This document shows, piece by piece, positions 43,790 through 52,640 of a DNA stretch of 64,000 nt. The notes below the pieces were generated by a model. It ran no database searches. It saw only the letters and a program-made list of their open reading frames with translations, and had not been told where the DNA came from. Location: contig NZ_JAFKCZ010000009.1 of assembly GCF_017255185.1 (NCBI RefSeq), positions 62,001 through 126,000 of the forward strand. The letters are read 5' to 3'. The translations under genes were made by a program, and so were the position numbers. The DNA is from Parahaliea mediterranea (GTDB lineage: Bacteria > Pseudomonadota > Gammaproteobacteria > Pseudomonadales > Halieaceae). Position 1 is the first letter of the stretch, and each line of letters opens with the position of its first letter.

Positions 43790-44542
43790 ATGAACAACCG
43801 TGCGATTTTCGATTACAGCGGCGCCCACGTACTGGTGACGGGGGGCACCAGCGGTATCGGCCACGGCATCGCCAGCGCCTTTGCCGAAGCCGGCGCCCGG
43901 GTGACCGTAACCGGGACCCGGGGAACCGCCGCGGACTATCCCGGGGTAAACCTGGAGGCCTTCGAATTCCAATCGCTGGATGTGCGCGACACCGCGGCGC
44001 TGAAGGCTTTCGCCGCCGGCCTGGAACAGCTCGACATTCTAATCAACAATGCCGGGGCCAGCATGCCCGCCGGCGATGAATGGAGCCACGAGGGCTTCGA
44101 AGCCTCGGTACAGCTCAATCTGCTATCCGCCTTCCACCTGTCCCGCGCCTGCCTCGACCACCTGACCGCCAGCAAGATGCGCGGCGGCGCCTCTGTGCTG
44201 GGCATCGCCTCGCTCACCTCCTTTTTCGCCAACGAAATGGTACCGGGCTACGGCGCCGCCAAGGCCGGTATTGCACAGATGGCCAAATCCATGGGCCTGA
44301 CCTGGGCCGATCGCGGCATACGCGCGAATGCCATTGCCGCGGGCATGACCGAATCGCGCATGACCCGGCCGGTGAAGGACATGCCGGAAATGGACCGCGC
44401 GGTGATCGAGCGCACGCCGCTCGGGCGCTGGGGACAGCCCGAGGACATGGCCGGCGCGGCCCTCTACCTGTGCAGCGAGCAGGCGGGTTTCATTACCGGA
44501 CAGACATTGGTGGTGGACGGCGGCTACACCCTCGCGGTGTAG
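43790..44542 (+). CDS. short-chain dehydrogenase/reductase
   Basis: A 250-residue classical SDR that interconverts an alcohol and a ketone with NAD(P). The cofactor loop is VTGGTSGIGHGIA (residues 16-28), INNAGAS follows at about 85-91, and the catalytic residues are S141, Y154 and K158 (YGAAK). The C-terminus FITGQTLVVDGGYTL is typical. AGGAG lies 9 bases upstream of ATG 43790, 13 bases after the sulfotransferase stop. It may make or oxidise the hydroxyl group handled by the other two enzymes of this operon. Confidence 0.9.
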   Translation: MNNRAIFDYSGAHVLVTGGTSGIGHGIASAFAEAGARVTVTGTRGTAADYPGVNLEAFEFQSLDVRDTAALKAFAAGLEQLDILINNAGASMPAGDEWSHEGFEASVQLNLLSAFHLSRACLDHLTASKMRGGASVLGIASLTSFFANEMVPGYGAAKAGIAQMAKSMGLTWADRGIRANAIAAGMTESRMTRPVKDMPEMDRAVIERTPLGRWGQPEDMAGAALYLCSEQAGFITGQTLVVDGGYTLAV

Positions 44543-44559
44543 GGCTTTTTGCCGCGGTC

Positions 44560-44579
44560 CGCCGGTAATACCACCGGCG
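44560..44579. terminator. terminator hairpin between convergent operons
   Basis: CGCCGGT (44560-44566) pairs with ACCGGCG (44573-44579) across a 6-base loop, followed by TTT on the plus strand. It lies 17 bases past the SDR stop and 15 bases from the end of the opposing thiol-oxidoreductase gene. Confidence 0.6.
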
Positions 44580-44594
44580 TTTGCCGTGGCTCTG

Positions 44595-45326
44595 TCAATC
44601 CCCCAATTTCTGTTCCACGATCGGCTGTAGCTGTTCGTAGGGCAGGTAACCGGGAACGATTTCGTCGCCGATCAACAGGCTCGGCGTCCCGCGCAGGCCC
44701 AGTGCGTGAAAGGCCTCCAGGTTGCGCGCGATCACGGCCTCGGCCGCCGCGTCCTTTTGCAGCAGCGAGTCGGTGCCGGTACGCGTGGCGATCTGGTTGA
44801 GGGATTGCCCGCTGTGCAGGCCGTTTTTCTTCAGTAGCAGGTCGTGCACGTCGGCAAAATCCTCCCGCTGATCGCGCCAGACTCCCAGCGCATATTGCGC
44901 GGAGCCGGTGTCAGTACCCGGGGCGCCGCCCTGGCGCAGGGGTACATAGACATTGACGATACCGAGCTCGGGGTATTGCTTGTGCAGCCGTTGTAGAACC
45001 GGTTCCAGGCGCTTGCAGTAGGGGCAGTTGTAATCGGTGAACACCACCAGGGTGCGCTCACTGTTGCGCGGGCCGAAACGGGGATGAACATCTTCCTCGA
45101 ACAGCCAGCTGCGATGGGTTTCCAGCGCGGCTTCGCGTCCCTGCTCGTTGGCGATAAATAGCTGCAGGTTTGCGTGCAGGTCCGGTATCAGTTGTGGGTG
45201 CTCCCGCAACATACTGACGATTTCATCCAGCAGCTGTTGTTCGCCAGCGGCTTCGCGCAGCACCTGCGACCAGGCCTGGCTAGCCCACATCTGGGTAATT
45301 AGCAGGACGGCGAGTAGTTGTTTCAT
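44595..45326 (-). CDS. exported DsbA/ScsC-like thiol:disulfide oxidoreductase
   Basis: A 243-residue periplasmic thioredoxin-fold protein. Signal peptide: residues 1-20. A helical N-terminal extension (about 25-85) precedes the active site C101-P-Y-C104, as in ScsC/DsbG-like proteins, where this part makes oligomers. Arg-Gly-Thr-Pro-Ser is the cis-proline loop. It probably isomerises or reduces disulfides and is kept reduced by the DsbD-like protein of the same operon. ATG 45326 overlaps the stop of the upstream thioredoxin-like gene (ATGA). A frame from 45404 exists but lacks a signal peptide at its start. Confidence 0.86.
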   Translation of the reverse strand: MKQLLAVLLITQMWASQAWSQVLREAAGEQQLLDEIVSMLREHPQLIPDLHANLQLFIANEQGREAALETHRSWLFEEDVHPRFGPRNSERTLVVFTDYNCPYCKRLEPVLQRLHKQYPELGIVNVYVPLRQGGAPGTDTGSAQYALGVWRDQREDFADVHDLLLKKNGLHSGQSLNQIATRTGTDSLLQKDAAAEAVIARNLEAFHALGLRGTPSLLIGDEIVPGYLPYEQLQPIVEQKLGD

Positions 45327-45901
45327 AGTGTGGATTCCTGTTCGGTAGTGGATAGTGTTTGGGCGTCGCTTTCTGTAGGTGTCGCTATGTGTTCGGCCAG
45401 CCAAAGGCGGAACATAATGCCGGGCAGGGTGGTGATGCCGCTGGTGATCGAGCGGATTTCACCGCGATAAACCACCGCGATGGTCGGCGTGGCGCGAACG
45501 CCCCAGGCGCGGCTGACGTGGCCATTGGCGTCGTTGACCATACGGAAACCGAGTGCGTGTTCCCGGGCATAGGCCGCTATGCGCTCCGGCGGGCCGGAAG
45601 TCAGGGTTATCGCGACGACCGGGTGCTTCTCGTCCAGGGCGTTCACGGAGGGGGACACCAGCCGACATACCGGGCACCAGGTGGCCCAGAAGTAAACCAG
45701 TACCGGTGTTTCCATGCTCATGCGCCGAATGTCCAGGTGCGCGCCATCCAGGTCAGGCAACAACTGCCGCGGCGCCTCGGTCGGGGTGTCCCGGTGACGC
45801 CACTGGTCCATCAGCAAGGGCACACTGGCCATGGCCAGTAACCACAACAGGATCAAGTGCCAGCGCCGCAGGCCCGATGATGGTTTTTGGTTTGTGGTCA
45901 C
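45323..45901 (-). CDS. membrane-anchored thioredoxin-like protein (ScsD/TlpA type)
   Basis: A 192-residue protein with one N-terminal membrane anchor (about residues 14-31) and a periplasmic thioredoxin-fold domain with C76-P-V-C79 in FWATWCPVCR. GVRATPTIAVV holds the cis-proline. It starts at GTG 45901, overlapping the DsbD-like stop by four bases (GTGA), and ends in an ATGA overlap with the DsbA/ScsC-like gene, so all three are translationally coupled. Order and content recall the scsBCD copper/redox operon of Salmonella, with scsC and scsD swapped. Confidence 0.85.
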   Translation of the reverse strand: MTTNQKPSSGLRRWHLILLWLLAMASVPLLMDQWRHRDTPTEAPRQLLPDLDGAHLDIRRMSMETPVLVYFWATWCPVCRLVSPSVNALDEKHPVVAITLTSGPPERIAAYAREHALGFRMVNDANGHVSRAWGVRATPTIAVVYRGEIRSITSGITTLPGIMFRLWLAEHIATPTESDAQTLSTTEQESTL

Positions 45902-48006
45902 GGGCCGGTCCTCGCGGTTTCCAGGGCGCGCAACACGGCCTGGTCGGTCAACAGTACAGGCAGGTCGATGCCCGCTGGCGCCCCGGGGCCGTAGACTTTG
46001 TTGAAGGGGACGCCGTAAGTGCCGTTGTCCTTGAGGTATGCACTGATATCCGACGCCGGGCGGGTCCAGTCGCCCTGCAGGCGAATGATGCCGTCTTCCT
46101 GTAGGGCGCTGTAGACCGGCTCGCGCAACAGCACGCCGATTTTGTTGGCCTGGCAGGTAATGCACCAGTCGGCGGTTACGTCCACAAACACGGTTTCGCC
46201 GCCTTGCACGGCCCGTGCTATGGCGTCACTGTCGAGGGGCTGCCAGGACAGCGGCCGTTGGTTCGGTGATTGCCACTGTCCCGAGATACCTCCAAGGGCC
46301 AGAACGGCGGCCACCGCCAGGGTGGCGGCGCCGACACCCAGCAGTCCCGCCCTGGATCCGCCGCGCAGCCATAACAGGGAAACGGTGAGCAGCACCAGCG
46401 TGGCGCAGGCCAGCGCTACCACTGTCAGGCCGGTATGCGGACTGAGCAGACCGAACAACCACAGGGACGTGCCGCCCATCATCAGCGCAAACAGCGGTTT
46501 GACCCAATGCAGCCAGGGGCCGGGGCGTGGCAGCAGCGACGCGGTGGCGGGCAGTGCCGCGACCAACAGCCAGGGCAGGGCCATGCCGACCCCCAGGGCG
46601 GTGAATACCGCGACCAGTTCACCGGGGCTGGCGCCCAGGGCAAAGGCCACGGCGGTGCCCAGGAAGGGCGCGGTGCAGGGAGTGGCCAGCAGCGTTGCCA
46701 GCATGCCCTGCAGTACGTGGCCACGGTAGCTGTTGTCGCCCTGTTTCGCTGCCCAGGTATTGAGGCCAACGGGTAGGCGCCACTCGAAAACACCGGCCAG
46801 ATTGAGTGTGAACACAAAAGTGACGGTCGCCAGCGCGGCGATAAACCAGGGGTTCTGGAACTGCACCCCCCAACCCACGGCCGCGCCCGACCACTGTAGC
46901 AACAAGGTGCCGGCGGCAAGCAGCCAGAACGCGATGACGATGCCCATGGCGGACGCGGCGAACTGCCGCCGGATACGCTTGCCGTCGCGGGTGGTTCCCG
47001 CCACCAGGCCGTGCAGTTTGAGCCCGAGTACCGGTAGCACGCAGGGCATAACGTTGAGAACAAGACCTCCCATCAACGCCAGTAATAGTATCCAGCCCAA
47101 CGAACGCTGCGCGGACACCGCCACGTCGCCGGCGCGAATCGTGCTGTCGTATTCGGCCGCGAAGGCCCCATCCGTGACAGTCAGCCGGATGCGTTCGCCC
47201 ACCAGCTCGGGAAGTTCCAGCCAGTGGCTGGGGCTAAGTTGAATCCGCAGGGTATTGTTGTCCACCTCAAGGCGTTCCAGCTGGTAATTGAGCTCGGCGA
47301 GACGCGCGTCCGGAGCGTCGACAAATACCTGGGGCGATTGCCAGGGAGTGTCCCGCTGTAGAGTCAACTGCAGGAGTTCCCGCCGGGCGTCCCAACGGGC
47401 ATCGTTGACGGCGGCGCCGGGCAGGGCGCGCGGTACCGAGCCCATGGCCTGGTTGAAGCGGTAGGCAAGATCGTCGTCAATGCGCAGTTGTTTGGGGGTA
47501 AAATCGAGCGCCAGCTCAAAATCCGTGAGGACACAGATCGTGGTGCAGGATGGCAGGGTCAGCGTCGCCCGCAATCGCACCGGTTCGTCGGGTTCGCTCC
47601 ATTTCAAACGCAGTGGAAAGCGCACCAGCCCCTCGTAACCGGCGGTTTCGATACCCTGCATCTGGTAGCGTTGTGGTGCCGGCCAGAGCCAGGTGATATC
47701 GCTGAGGTTTTCAGAGTCCGACCAATCCATGGCGGGGGCGATTCCGCCCTCGCCGGGTGAACGCCAGTAGGTTTTCCAGCCCTTGTCCAGATTGACCGCG
47801 AGTACGGCGTCAATGGTTCCGGCCCGGGTGTCCGTGGTGCCAGGCACGGCGAGCCGCACCGACACCGGCGGGTGCTCCGGGGCGGTGAGCCACCCCGTGT
47901 CGTTAATGGCGTCAGGGGGCGGGGGCCCGGCCAGTGCCGCCGGTGCGAGCAGGCAGGCCGCCAATAGCAGGTGAACGCCCCTTTTTAGGCGCGCAATACA
48001 ATACAT
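45898..48006 (-). CDS. dsbD: DsbD/ScsB-like thiol:disulfide interchange protein
   Basis: A 702-residue inner-membrane electron carrier that moves reducing power from cytosolic thioredoxin to periplasmic proteins. After the signal peptide there is a periplasmic domain with a Cys pair in LPSCTTICVL, a membrane core of about eight helices (about residues 290-560) with Pro-Cys-Val-Leu-Pro and Thr-Pro-Cys-Thr-Ala-Pro (the redox cysteines), and a C-terminal thioredoxin domain with C615-I-T-C618. The long N-terminal domain is more ScsB-like than DsbD-like. ATG 48006 has GGGAGAA upstream; ATG 48030 is in frame. It leads the three-gene overlap. Confidence 0.9.
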   Translation of the reverse strand: MYCIARLKRGVHLLLAACLLAPAALAGPPPPDAINDTGWLTAPEHPPVSVRLAVPGTTDTRAGTIDAVLAVNLDKGWKTYWRSPGEGGIAPAMDWSDSENLSDITWLWPAPQRYQMQGIETAGYEGLVRFPLRLKWSEPDEPVRLRATLTLPSCTTICVLTDFELALDFTPKQLRIDDDLAYRFNQAMGSVPRALPGAAVNDARWDARRELLQLTLQRDTPWQSPQVFVDAPDARLAELNYQLERLEVDNNTLRIQLSPSHWLELPELVGERIRLTVTDGAFAAEYDSTIRAGDVAVSAQRSLGWILLLALMGGLVLNVMPCVLPVLGLKLHGLVAGTTRDGKRIRRQFAASAMGIVIAFWLLAAGTLLLQWSGAAVGWGVQFQNPWFIAALATVTFVFTLNLAGVFEWRLPVGLNTWAAKQGDNSYRGHVLQGMLATLLATPCTAPFLGTAVAFALGASPGELVAVFTALGVGMALPWLLVAALPATASLLPRPGPWLHWVKPLFALMMGGTSLWLFGLLSPHTGLTVVALACATLVLLTVSLLWLRGGSRAGLLGVGAATLAVAAVLALGGISGQWQSPNQRPLSWQPLDSDAIARAVQGGETVFVDVTADWCITCQANKIGVLLREPVYSALQEDGIIRLQGDWTRPASDISAYLKDNGTYGVPFNKVYGPGAPAGIDLPVLLTDQAVLRALETARTGP

Positions 48007-48120
48007 GCAATTTCTCCCTGGGGATCGCAACGGCGACCCTTGCAGTTAAATGGCCCGGTTGGGCGGGAACGCCGGGATTTTCCGGCAATAGCGGGCGCGA
48101 GCCCTGGCCTGGGAGAGGGC

Positions 48121-48477
48121 CTATTCGAGAAAGACGCAGTGCAGCTGGTGCGGACGGCAGGGGAAGAGGGGGGGCGGCGGCGGGTATTGCCGGGTACCGC
48201 GTGTATGCCGACGCCACGGCAACGGCCACAGATACAGCGCGATGACCGCCATGCCGAGCTCCAGCGCCAGCTGGGCCCCCGGAGTGAGCGCGTTTTTAGC
48301 GGTATCGCAAACGCTATCGCCGGTTGCTGACGGTAGCTCTTGTAGCTGCGCGGCCGAGAACGCGGCCTTTGCATCCGTCGACAACACGGGTTTCAGCCAG
48401 CACCAGGACAACGCGAGCACAAACGCGAGCAGTGCCCAGCGGGCACCGGAACGGCGAATTTGGTCGTTAAAAGTCAT
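48121..48477 (-). CDS. small two-helix membrane protein of unknown function
   Basis: A 118-residue hypothetical protein. Two hydrophobic segments (about residues 14-30 and 69-86) flank a short loop with one cysteine. The C-terminus after a run of five prolines is rich in Cys/His/Arg (Phe-Pro-Cys-Arg-Pro-His ... His-Cys-Val-Phe). It lies 114 bases upstream of the DsbD-like gene on the same strand, the position held by scsA in scs operons, and may belong to that system. I see no ribosome site before the ATG, and competing open frames exist here, so the gene is likely but not certain. Confidence 0.5.
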   Translation of the reverse strand: MTFNDQIRRSGARWALLAFVLALSWCWLKPVLSTDAKAAFSAAQLQELPSATGDSVCDTAKNALTPGAQLALELGMAVIALYLWPLPWRRHTRGTRQYPPPPPLFPCRPHQLHCVFLE

Positions 48478-48625
48478 GGTTTGTGCGCGTGCGCGGTCCG
48501 GTTGACAGAAATCCGCCTACTCAGAGTCCGCGGCGGTCGTAAAGTTTCACCGCGCGATGGGATATTTTGTATTGATCGCGCCGGTTTCGCGCAAAGAGGA
48601 ATCGATTTAGTGGAGGTAGGAAATG

Positions 48626-48654
48626 CGCCACCGGCCAAAAAATGACCGGTGGCG
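48626..48654 (-). terminator. hairpin after the receptor at 48667
   Basis: A perfect 9-bp stem, CGCCACCGG and CCGGTGGCG, encloses an 11-base loop that contains six T on the minus strand. It starts 12 bases past the receptor stop. No T-run follows the stem on the minus strand. Confidence 0.5.
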
Positions 48655-48666
48655 AGGCTTGCCGTG

Positions 48667-51429
48667 TTAGAACGTCATCCGCAGGCCCAGGTAGAAGCGC
48701 TGCCCAATAACGTCGTAGTGCACCGGGTTGGTGGCGATATTGCTGATAAAGTCACGCGGAGCAACGGGCGGATCTTTATCGCCGAGGTTGGTAACCCCGC
48801 CGTACAGTTCAAATCTATCCATGCCGTTGAGGTCGAAGCGGTAGTAGCCCGATACGTCGAAGTAGGTTACCGACGGAATGCTGTTATCCGACGCCGAGAT
48901 GTCCTCTGCCCCCCAGTTGGGGTTGTAGTAACCGGAGCTGACATAGCGCATCTGGCCGTAAATGCCCCAGGGACCCCGGTCGTAGGACAGGCCCAGGCGC
49001 GCCTTGGTTTCGGGGGCGCCGAAATTGCTGACCAGGCCCATTTCCCCGACCACGTCGACAGGATTGTTGCCAGAGGCGTCGAACTCCTTGTTGATCAGGT
49101 AGCTGGCCAGGAGGTTGATGCCCAGCGTGCCGCCGCCGAGGTCCATGGAATAGTCGGAGGAGAAGTCCAGTCCCTCGACGTCCACGGAGCCGAGGTTGAG
49201 AAGCGGGTTGACGATCTCGGTGACTTCCTGGTTGGCGCCAAAGGAGATCAGCTGGCACATCTCATTCTCGCCGCCGAAGCAGCGATCGAGGATCTGCTGG
49301 TCGGTGGTTCTGTCGATGGCATCGGTGATGCTGATGTCGTACCAGTCCAGGGAGAACTGGAGGTCGGCGGCCATTGGCGACCACACAACGCCAATAGTCT
49401 TGGTTTTCGATTCTTCCTGGTCGAGGTTCTCGTTACCCGTCAGCAGTCGAGATATCGCGTTGCTATCGCCAGTAAAGGGGTTGGTAATATTGGCGAACAG
49501 CAGCGTGGCTTCCAGGAACTGCTCACCAATGCTGGGCGCGCGGATATCCTGTGAAACGGTGCCGCGCACGACCAGCGACTCGGTGGGCTGGTAGACCATG
49601 CCCGTTTTCCAGCTTGTGGCCGATCCCACGGAGCTGTAGTCCGCCCAGCGCACGGCGGCGTTGAAGTCGAGGCTTTGCTCGCCGGAAATCAGCGGCACGC
49701 CCCACTCGGTGAAGATTTCCTTGACATCCATCTCGCCGGCGAGTGGCTTGGCATTCACAATAATGAAGGCGGAGTTGTCGTCGTTGTCGGTGACCTTGCG
49801 CCGCAAGGACTCTTCCCGGTAGTCGGCGCCGATGGCGGCGACGATCGGACCGGCCCAACCCTCGAAAACATCGCCACCCATGCTGATCGAGAACACGTCC
49901 TGGTCGAGTTTGGTCCACGACCCGCCGGTGTCGGTGATGTAATCGATCGCCTCGGGGCTCAGGGACCCCTTGCCGAACAGGTTGGCCGGCGCGCAGCCGG
50001 GCGCGCCGTTGGCGCCGCCGAGATTGGCCCGGCAAACAATCTCGCCAGTGGCGGGGTCGATCACCGCGTCGGCCGCGTTGCGCAGGTTCTGCACCAGCAT
50101 GTTGTAGGGTTGTTTGTTGCTGAAGGTGGCATTGCCGTACTGGTAATAGGCTTCCCACCAGCCGCTGTCGCCGTAGTCGCCTTCGGCGCCAAGAACAAAG
50201 CGCTTGTTTTTGTTTTCGGAAACCGAGGCAATCGGCGGGATTTCCTCAAAGGTTCTGAACAGGGGGAAGGCCTCGATGCCGTTCTCGTCCATGAGCGCCT
50301 GGACGCTATCCGGCAGGTAGGGATTACCCGACTTGATAATCGGGTCGCCAAAGCGGAAGGCGTTGATCAGCGCGCCATCGGATTCCGATACGGTATAGCT
50401 GCCTTCAGCGAAAATCCGCAGGGTATCGGTCAGGTCGAATCGCACAGACCCCAAAAGCGCGTTGCGCTCCACGGGGACATCCAGCGCGGTATTGTCACTC
50501 AGATAGGAGCCACTGCCGCCGAGCATGTGGCTGCCGCTTGCGTAAGCGCCAAGCTCCCGGGGAATTGCCGTGCCATCCGGCAGGAATTCCAGGTTGTCGA
50601 TGGGCGACGAGCCGTTCCCCAGGGTCACCCCGTTGGGTGAAGCGAGGTACAGTGCGGCATTGGGTCGGATAATGCGGCTCGGAATGCCGTCGTTGGGCGA
50701 GGTATCGTTCGGGTTGCTGAGAATCGCCCAATGCTCATTGGACCAGTCCCGCGCGGAGGAGGCCGGCACGCCGTCGTTGTCGAACACGTCCGCGGCAACC
50801 ATGAAATGCCCGCGATCGTCGGCGAATTTCTGTCCAAAGGCCGCGGAAATCCGGCCGTTCTTGGCGTCGCCTTCCGCCGACTGGCCACCTTGCACATCGA
50901 TCTTGGCGCCCTCCAGTTCGTCGTCGAATACAATGTTGACGACGCCTGACACGGCATCGGTGCCCCAGGCCGCGGATGCACCCCCCGTTACAATATCAAC
51001 CCGCTTGATAATGACGGTTGGTATCGCGGCGACGTTCACGATACCGTTCTCGTCAAATGGCACATGACGACGACCGTTGACCAGCACGAGGTTGCGATTG
51101 GCCCCCAGTCCGCGTAAGTCCAGGCCGCTCACGCCATTCTGGCGGGAATTCAGGGTGGTGGATTGGGTACTCAGCGTGGCGCTGAACGACGGCACCTCGT
51201 TGACGAGGTCGGCGATATTGGTGACCCCGCGGGCCTCCATATCATCCGTTCCCAGCATGGTGACCGGCGTCGGGGCCTCGTAGCCGGACTCCTTCAGTCG
51301 CGAGGCTGTAATCGTGATTTCTTCGATCACCGCGCCTTTCGCGCGCTCCGCGAAGGCGGGTTGGTGGGCGGCGGTAATCAGGGCGATAGCACCGGCGAGG
51401 TGCTTAACCTTAAGCGTTGACGGTTTCAT
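48667..51429 (-). CDS. large TonB-dependent outer-membrane receptor
   Basis: A 920-residue receptor of a different subgroup from the others in the window. Signal peptide: residues 1-28 (ending Ala-Phe-Ala). TonB box region: IEEITITASRL. The plug carries GLGANRNLVLVNGRRHVP and GGASAAWGTDAVSGVVN, the form seen in receptors of oligotrophs such as Caulobacter and sphingomonads. The barrel has two to three cysteine pairs in loops and ends in Leu-Arg-Met-Thr-Phe, a proper barrel-insertion signal. An XRE-cupin regulator gene lies 371 bases upstream on the same strand and is its most likely controller. The substrate is unknown. Confidence 0.9.
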   Translation of the reverse strand: MKPSTLKVKHLAGAIALITAAHQPAFAERAKGAVIEEITITASRLKESGYEAPTPVTMLGTDDMEARGVTNIADLVNEVPSFSATLSTQSTTLNSRQNGVSGLDLRGLGANRNLVLVNGRRHVPFDENGIVNVAAIPTVIIKRVDIVTGGASAAWGTDAVSGVVNIVFDDELEGAKIDVQGGQSAEGDAKNGRISAAFGQKFADDRGHFMVAADVFDNDGVPASSARDWSNEHWAILSNPNDTSPNDGIPSRIIRPNAALYLASPNGVTLGNGSSPIDNLEFLPDGTAIPRELGAYASGSHMLGGSGSYLSDNTALDVPVERNALLGSVRFDLTDTLRIFAEGSYTVSESDGALINAFRFGDPIIKSGNPYLPDSVQALMDENGIEAFPLFRTFEEIPPIASVSENKNKRFVLGAEGDYGDSGWWEAYYQYGNATFSNKQPYNMLVQNLRNAADAVIDPATGEIVCRANLGGANGAPGCAPANLFGKGSLSPEAIDYITDTGGSWTKLDQDVFSISMGGDVFEGWAGPIVAAIGADYREESLRRKVTDNDDNSAFIIVNAKPLAGEMDVKEIFTEWGVPLISGEQSLDFNAAVRWADYSSVGSATSWKTGMVYQPTESLVVRGTVSQDIRAPSIGEQFLEATLLFANITNPFTGDSNAISRLLTGNENLDQEESKTKTIGVVWSPMAADLQFSLDWYDISITDAIDRTTDQQILDRCFGGENEMCQLISFGANQEVTEIVNPLLNLGSVDVEGLDFSSDYSMDLGGGTLGINLLASYLINKEFDASGNNPVDVVGEMGLVSNFGAPETKARLGLSYDRGPWGIYGQMRYVSSGYYNPNWGAEDISASDNSIPSVTYFDVSGYYRFDLNGMDRFELYGGVTNLGDKDPPVAPRDFISNIATNPVHYDVIGQRFYLGLRMTF

Positions 51430-51800
51430 GTAGGCTTTCTCTATCGGCAGTTTATCTTATCTGTTGATCAACTGTATCGACCGAGAGCAACACTATCACG
51501 GAGTTTTCGATTTGGAAAGTTTTTTAAATCCAGCGAAATATTGTCATGTCGGTTGTGTATGGGGCCGGTTAGCCAAGGCAAGCTTTTCAGACAGGCAGAA
51601 GATTGATCGGGCCAGTATCTGTCCGGCACAAGGAGGATCGAGCACGGCGAGGTCGGTGACCCGAAGGAAGGGCGCGGAGTTGACAGTGAACTACCCGGCG
51701 CCGGGGTAAAGCGCTACCGCTGTTTACCCGTAGGAGGGGACATGTGAGGTATGGGGAGTTGCGCCACCGGCATTGCCGGGGGAAAGCTGGTTCCGATGGC
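51430..51800. promoter_or_regulatory. intergenic region upstream of the large receptor
   Basis: This 371-base stretch holds no gene-like frame. A 10-bp palindrome GTTGATCAAC lies at 51463-51472, 34 bases upstream of the receptor start, where a repressor could block transcription. It is the best operator candidate for the XRE-cupin regulator, but no second copy is visible. Confidence 0.4.
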
Positions 51801-52454
51801 TCAGGTGCGGAAAATGTCGGAGACGTTCTGGTAGCCCTCCAACAGCATGCTCATCAGAATCTGGGCATCCTTGCGCCCCAGCGACACGTATTGATGCCCC
51901 ATGGAGGAATCGAACAGGATGCTGTCTCCCGCGTCCAGCTGCACTGGCTCATACAGTTCGGTATACAGCTCCAGCTTGCCGCTAAGCACATAGAGGAACT
52001 CCTGGCCGTTGTGGCGGTGCCAGGGCATCTCCGGATCAAACCTCCGGGATTTGACTGTGGCCTTCAGGTAGCCCTGTTTGTGGTTGGACACGTCACTGCA
52101 CAACACTTCGTATTCCATGTCCGATGCCTCGAACACCGCGCCTTGCCCGCCCAGGGTGATTGCCCTGCGTCCCTGCATGCCGCTGGCGGGGTTGGTCAGG
52201 TCGGTGACGGGCAGCCCGAGCCCATTCGCCAGCTTGTTGACACTGGTGAAATTGAGTTCGGTTTTACCGTGTTCGAGTTTCGATAGCGTCCCGGCCGAGA
52301 TGCCTGTCCGCTGGGCGACTTCAGCAAGTGTCCAATCGTGATCCTTGCGCAGCTGGCGCAATCGCCGGCCGATCTGATTCGCGGTCGAGGCCGTTTTTGC
52401 GCCATCGCCTTTATTTCCGGTCTTTCCGGTCTTTCCGGTCTTGGTTGTAGCCAC
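51801..52454 (-). CDS. XRE-family regulator with C-terminal cupin domain
   Basis: A 217-residue regulator. A Lys/Thr/Gly-rich N-terminal tail (three KTG repeats) precedes the helix-turn-helix at about residues 27-85 (LAEVAQRTGISAGTLSKLEHG). The cupin domain spans about 110-205, with the metal-site pattern MPWHRHNGQEFLYVLSGKLEL. This layout is shared with PuuR-like repressors that sense small metabolites. It lies upstream of the large receptor on the same strand and downstream of the flotillin operon, so the receptor is its likely target. Confidence 0.87.
   Translation of the reverse strand: MATTKTGKTGKTGNKGDGAKTASTANQIGRRLRQLRKDHDWTLAEVAQRTGISAGTLSKLEHGKTELNFTSVNKLANGLGLPVTDLTNPASGMQGRRAITLGGQGAVFEASDMEYEVLCSDVSNHKQGYLKATVKSRRFDPEMPWHRHNGQEFLYVLSGKLELYTELYEPVQLDAGDSILFDSSMGHQYVSLGRKDAQILMSMLLEGYQNVSDIFRT
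52414..52440 (-). repeat. three perfect 9-bp tandem repeats inside the XRE-cupin gene
   Basis: TTTCCGGTC occurs three times in a row on the plus strand. On the coding strand it encodes Lys-Thr-Gly three times, in the flexible tail before the DNA-binding domain. Changes in copy number would keep the reading frame. Confidence 0.9.
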
Positions 52455-52605
52455 GTATTACTCCACTGGAACTGGCTGAGCACCACGGTGGGCTCAATAC
52501 TTGCACATGCTAACTCATTGTACAGAGACGTTTCGATAGCGAAAACACTGGCGGGGTCGCCATTCGCGAACCACTGGAAAAATCCGCTGCGACGAAGTGG
52601 ATGGC

Positions 52606-52628
52606 CGCCCCGGGCCGGCGCCGGGGCG
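52606..52628 (-). terminator. hairpin after the flotillin gene
   Basis: CGCCCCGG (52606-52613) pairs with CCGGGGCG (52621-52628) across a 7-base loop, 12 bases past the flotillin stop on the minus strand. No T-run follows. Confidence 0.4.
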
Positions 52629-52640
52629 ACCTTGTGGAAA

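Noticed and set aside
48031-48374. Competing frames on both strands overlapping the small membrane protein
   Set aside because: They give Pro/Arg-rich sequences without membrane segments; the frame 48121-48477 has two plausible helices and is preferred.
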